Origin: Theristus sp. LFF4_11 | Lineage: Eukaryota; Nematoda; Chromadorea; Monhysterida; Xyalidae | NCBI GenBank assembly: GCA_030248135.1 | Contig: JASANC010003119.1 | Coordinates: forward strand, 142,225 to 206,224 | Length of the DNA: 64,000 bases | Direction: 5' to 3' | Shown: in pieces, positions 61,891-64,000 of the stretch | How the letters are laid out: each line of letters begins with the position of its first letter | How positions within the stretch are numbered: position 1 is the first letter of the stretch | Program-made: the position numbers and the translations under genes | The notes under the pieces: model-generated | Seen by the model: only the letters and a program-made list of their open reading frames with translations | Database searches by the model: none | What the model was told of the DNA's origin: nothing

Positions 61891-62856
61891 ATGCATTTTT
61901 TACTGACGACGACGACGACGACGTCGTCGCTTAATTTTTACGTGTGGACTGAAAGACAAAAGCCTGAAATGAGTGCGCTGTGTAGCCAGCTGAAGGGGGT
62001 TTCATTCCTAGCTGACCGATCGACATGCGCCCGCAATCACTGGAAGGACAGAGCTGCAATCCAAAGCGATCTTGATGCTTTAAACAACTGGATGAAGCTT
62101 AACTCCCTCGATTTATCTGTCTCAAAAACAAGGATTCTCCACGTGGGACCCAAGAAAAATCCTCATTTCCAATATACAATAGACAATAAAACTATTGAAT
62201 CAACACCAGCAATTAGAGATCTAGGTGTACTTGTTGATGAATCCTTGAGTTTCAATGACCATATTCGGACCGTTGTCAAAAAAGCAAATAGCATAGTTGG
62301 CACCATCAAGCACTGCTTCCGCATTAGAACAAAAAGTTTCAGGCTGCGTCTGTTCAAAACACTCGCCCTGCCCCACCTAAATTTTTGCCCAACTGTTTGG
62401 TCTTCATCTCTAATAGGTCTAAATAAGCTTGTTGAATCTCCACAAAGATCTTTTACAAAATATTTACTCGGCTATGAAATGAACACATCATACCAGGACA
62501 GGCTTCACCAAACTGGCTTACTCCCTATTATAATTCAAAGACACATTTCAGACCTTACCATGGTTTACAAATTTATCCATTCTGTTACTTTCGTTCCCTT
62601 TCTGAACGATTTCTTTATTTTTCAACAAACCGGAACAGGTACTCGAGGTCATTTACTCAAACTCGCAGTTCCCAGAAACAAGACCACTATCAGGAAAAAT
62701 TTTTGGTGCGTTAGGACCATACATCTCTGGAATCTTTTGTCTGATGAAACAGTCACCTCACCAACTACAGCCAGTTTTCGGAGGCGTCTCAAAACACAGG
62801 AATATAAAAAAATTCATTCATTTGTCTTTGGTAAATTTTCTGCTGCATTGGAATAG
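61891..62856 (+). pseudogene. CR1/Jockey-like LINE reverse transcriptase, 5'-truncated
   Basis: The open frame encodes the C-terminal part of a non-LTR retrotransposon reverse transcriptase: LNNWMKLNSLDLSVSKTRIL, then RDLGVLVDESLSFNDHI, VGTIKHCFRIRTKSFRLRLF and FCPTVWSS. This is the usual order of the thumb region and C-terminal domain in CR1/Jockey-group elements. The N-terminal endonuclease and most RT palm blocks are missing. Near the start is FLADRSTC, where the catalytic (F/Y)ADD would be expected. The second Asp is replaced by Arg, so the copy is inactive. The first 30 residues (with a Thr run from ACGACGACG repeats) are probably not LINE-derived. Confidence 0.85.
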
Positions 62857-63697
62857 ACAGGAGAGTCCGCCCAGCCGCCAGCACTCTTTGTTTTGTTTTG
62901 TTTTGTTTTGAAACATGTTCAACTGAATGTGATTGCGTTTTTGTTTTGAATCACATGTGCTCTTTTGTGCGACGTTTCGTGTTGTTTTCTTTTTTCTTGT
63001 ATCTGGTGCAAGTGTGTGTCCATGTCACAGCTCTTTTTATCTCGCGTTTTTCTGTGTGCTCTTGTGGCTTTTGTGTTCAGGGCATTCTTTTTGTTAACTA
63101 GCACTGTTACTTGCTTGCTGTTGCTCATCACTTGCTGTTAGCTGTATTTGGGATGGCACAGGAAAAATAAGAAGAGCCCATAAACAAAAAAATAACAAAA
63201 AATAACAAAAAAAGAAAAAAAAGAAAAAAAAGAAAAAAAAACAAGAGAGAAAAACTGCGATGAAGAAAAGAAAAGCAACTGTGCCGTGTTTATTTGCTTT
63301 CTCTTGCTTAATTTAATCGTGCCTGAATGTCAATCGTGGCCGTTGTGCGCTGTCTGATGTTGTCGGTTCGTGATCGCGCTATTTTATTTATTTTTTCTCT
63401 CAAGCTTCAATTGTGTTTGCGCCTTTTTTTAACATTCATTGTTTCTGACTGTCGACGGTTGGTTTTATTTTGTGGATTTTGTTTCTTTGTGTGAATACCC
63501 GGGCAGTCATCTGCCCATTCGTTTGCATCGACTTTTTGCTTGCTTTCATTCATGCATTCACCAAGTTCATCAATAATCTTGTGTTTCTTTAGGTTTTTTT
63601 TGTGACATCAATTGTGTTTGTTTTGCATAATGGAAGTTTTGTGAATGTGTTGATGTGAACTGGCCGTGAGGCAAAAAAATAAAATTGATTGATTGAA
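62857..63697 (+). mobile_element. LINE 3' UTR with ATTGATTG terminus
   Basis: The region follows the RT stop. It contains a (TTTTG)4-like run near 62890 and an A-rich AAAAAAGAAAAAAAAG stretch near 63200. It closes with GTGTTGATGTGAACTGGCCG, TGAGGC, AATAAAATTGATTGATTG. The last 60-175 bp recur at 31551-31728 and 53848-53909. A 3' end in short tandem repeats instead of poly(A) is characteristic of the CR1/L2 groups. Confidence 0.8.
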
Positions 63698-63857
63698 CTA
63701 AAATCGTGTTGGGAGCACACCGGGCGTTACCGTAACCCACAAGGTCAAAATTTAAAATCTCCGTGCAAAATAACGTAGGGTTGCAAAGTTTCGCGGCTGA
63801 AATAGCTTTAAATGAGCTGTTTATATGTTGTTACTCTAAAATAGTACTCTAAAATTA

Positions 63858-64000
63858 CTCTAAAATGGAAACCGGCTGTGACGTTGATTTGTTAATGCGA
63901 ACAACTTGTGTCCTGTCTTTCAAATATGACTCTATCCACGACAGCAGGTATCCAGTAATACCCATGGAATTGAGTTTCATCAGAAGTAAGTTATGAGGAA
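63858..64000 (-). pseudogene. Second LINE reverse transcriptase, fragment at window edge
   Basis: On the minus strand the last bases read LLLMKLNSMGITGYLLSWIE, then SYLKDRTQVVRINKSTSQPV and a stop at about 63855. The block (G)I.G..L.W..SYL..R.Q.V is a conserved RT segment that precedes the SGVPQGS motif in CR1/Jockey elements. Here the frame ends before that motif, so the copy is broken. The rest lies beyond the window. Confidence 0.75.

Overview
The window is animal (metazoan) nuclear DNA. Nearly every recognisable gene is broken by short spliceosomal introns with ordinary GT/AG ends. The products are conserved eukaryotic housekeeping proteins whose closest resemblance is to animal orthologues. 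The noncoding DNA is full of short inverted-repeat transposons, a tRNA-derived SINE and CR1/Jockey-like LINE pieces. I see no tRNA, rRNA or CRISPR gene and nothing bacterial. I cannot name the phylum; an intron-rich invertebrate is a guess.

Layout. 0.7-5.0 kb, minus strand: a small membrane protein, CHMP6 (ESCRT-III) and ATP5MG (mitochondrial ATP synthase subunit g). 5.1-6.5 kb: a stack of poly-G transposons. 6.9-10.0 kb, plus: a Bax-inhibitor-1-like multi-pass protein and a secreted-type single-pass receptor-like protein. 10.3-11.2 kb, minus: a four-helix membrane protein. 12.4-15.6 kb: a second nest of poly-G elements. 15.9-18.5 kb, plus: TMEM147. 19.7-27.8 kb, plus: XPO7 (exportin-7). 28.4-29.9 kb, plus: APIP (methionine salvage), convergent with WDR54 (30.1-32.6 kb, minus). 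33.1-43.8 kb, minus: a very large predicted nuclear protein carrying about ten copies of a pipsqueak-like helix-turn-helix repeat. 43.8-47.8 kb: a gene-free CA/TG- and CpG-rich stretch. 47.8-51.8 kb, minus: DCAF13. 52.4-54.1 kb, minus: a DDAH-type amidinohydrolase. 54.6-55.1 kb, minus: SF3B5. 55.8-57.9 kb, minus: ISCU (Fe-S scaffold). 58.2-61.7 kb: seven elements nested five levels deep. 61.9 kb to the end: a LINE tail and the edge of a second LINE.

The genes do not form one pathway. They are unrelated housekeeping functions (membrane remodelling, ATP synthesis, nuclear transport, ribosome and mRNA processing, Fe-S assembly, methionine salvage). The two results I think most worth following are the tandem HTH-repeat protein at 33-44 kb, and a set of nonautonomous transposon families with G/C homopolymer interiors. 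Several of those copies can be delimited to the base by perfect 8-bp target-site duplications, which points to hAT-type transposition.

All exon joins were inferred by eye from reading frame, splice signals and family knowledge. Gene spans are given from the first to the last coding base I can support and include introns.
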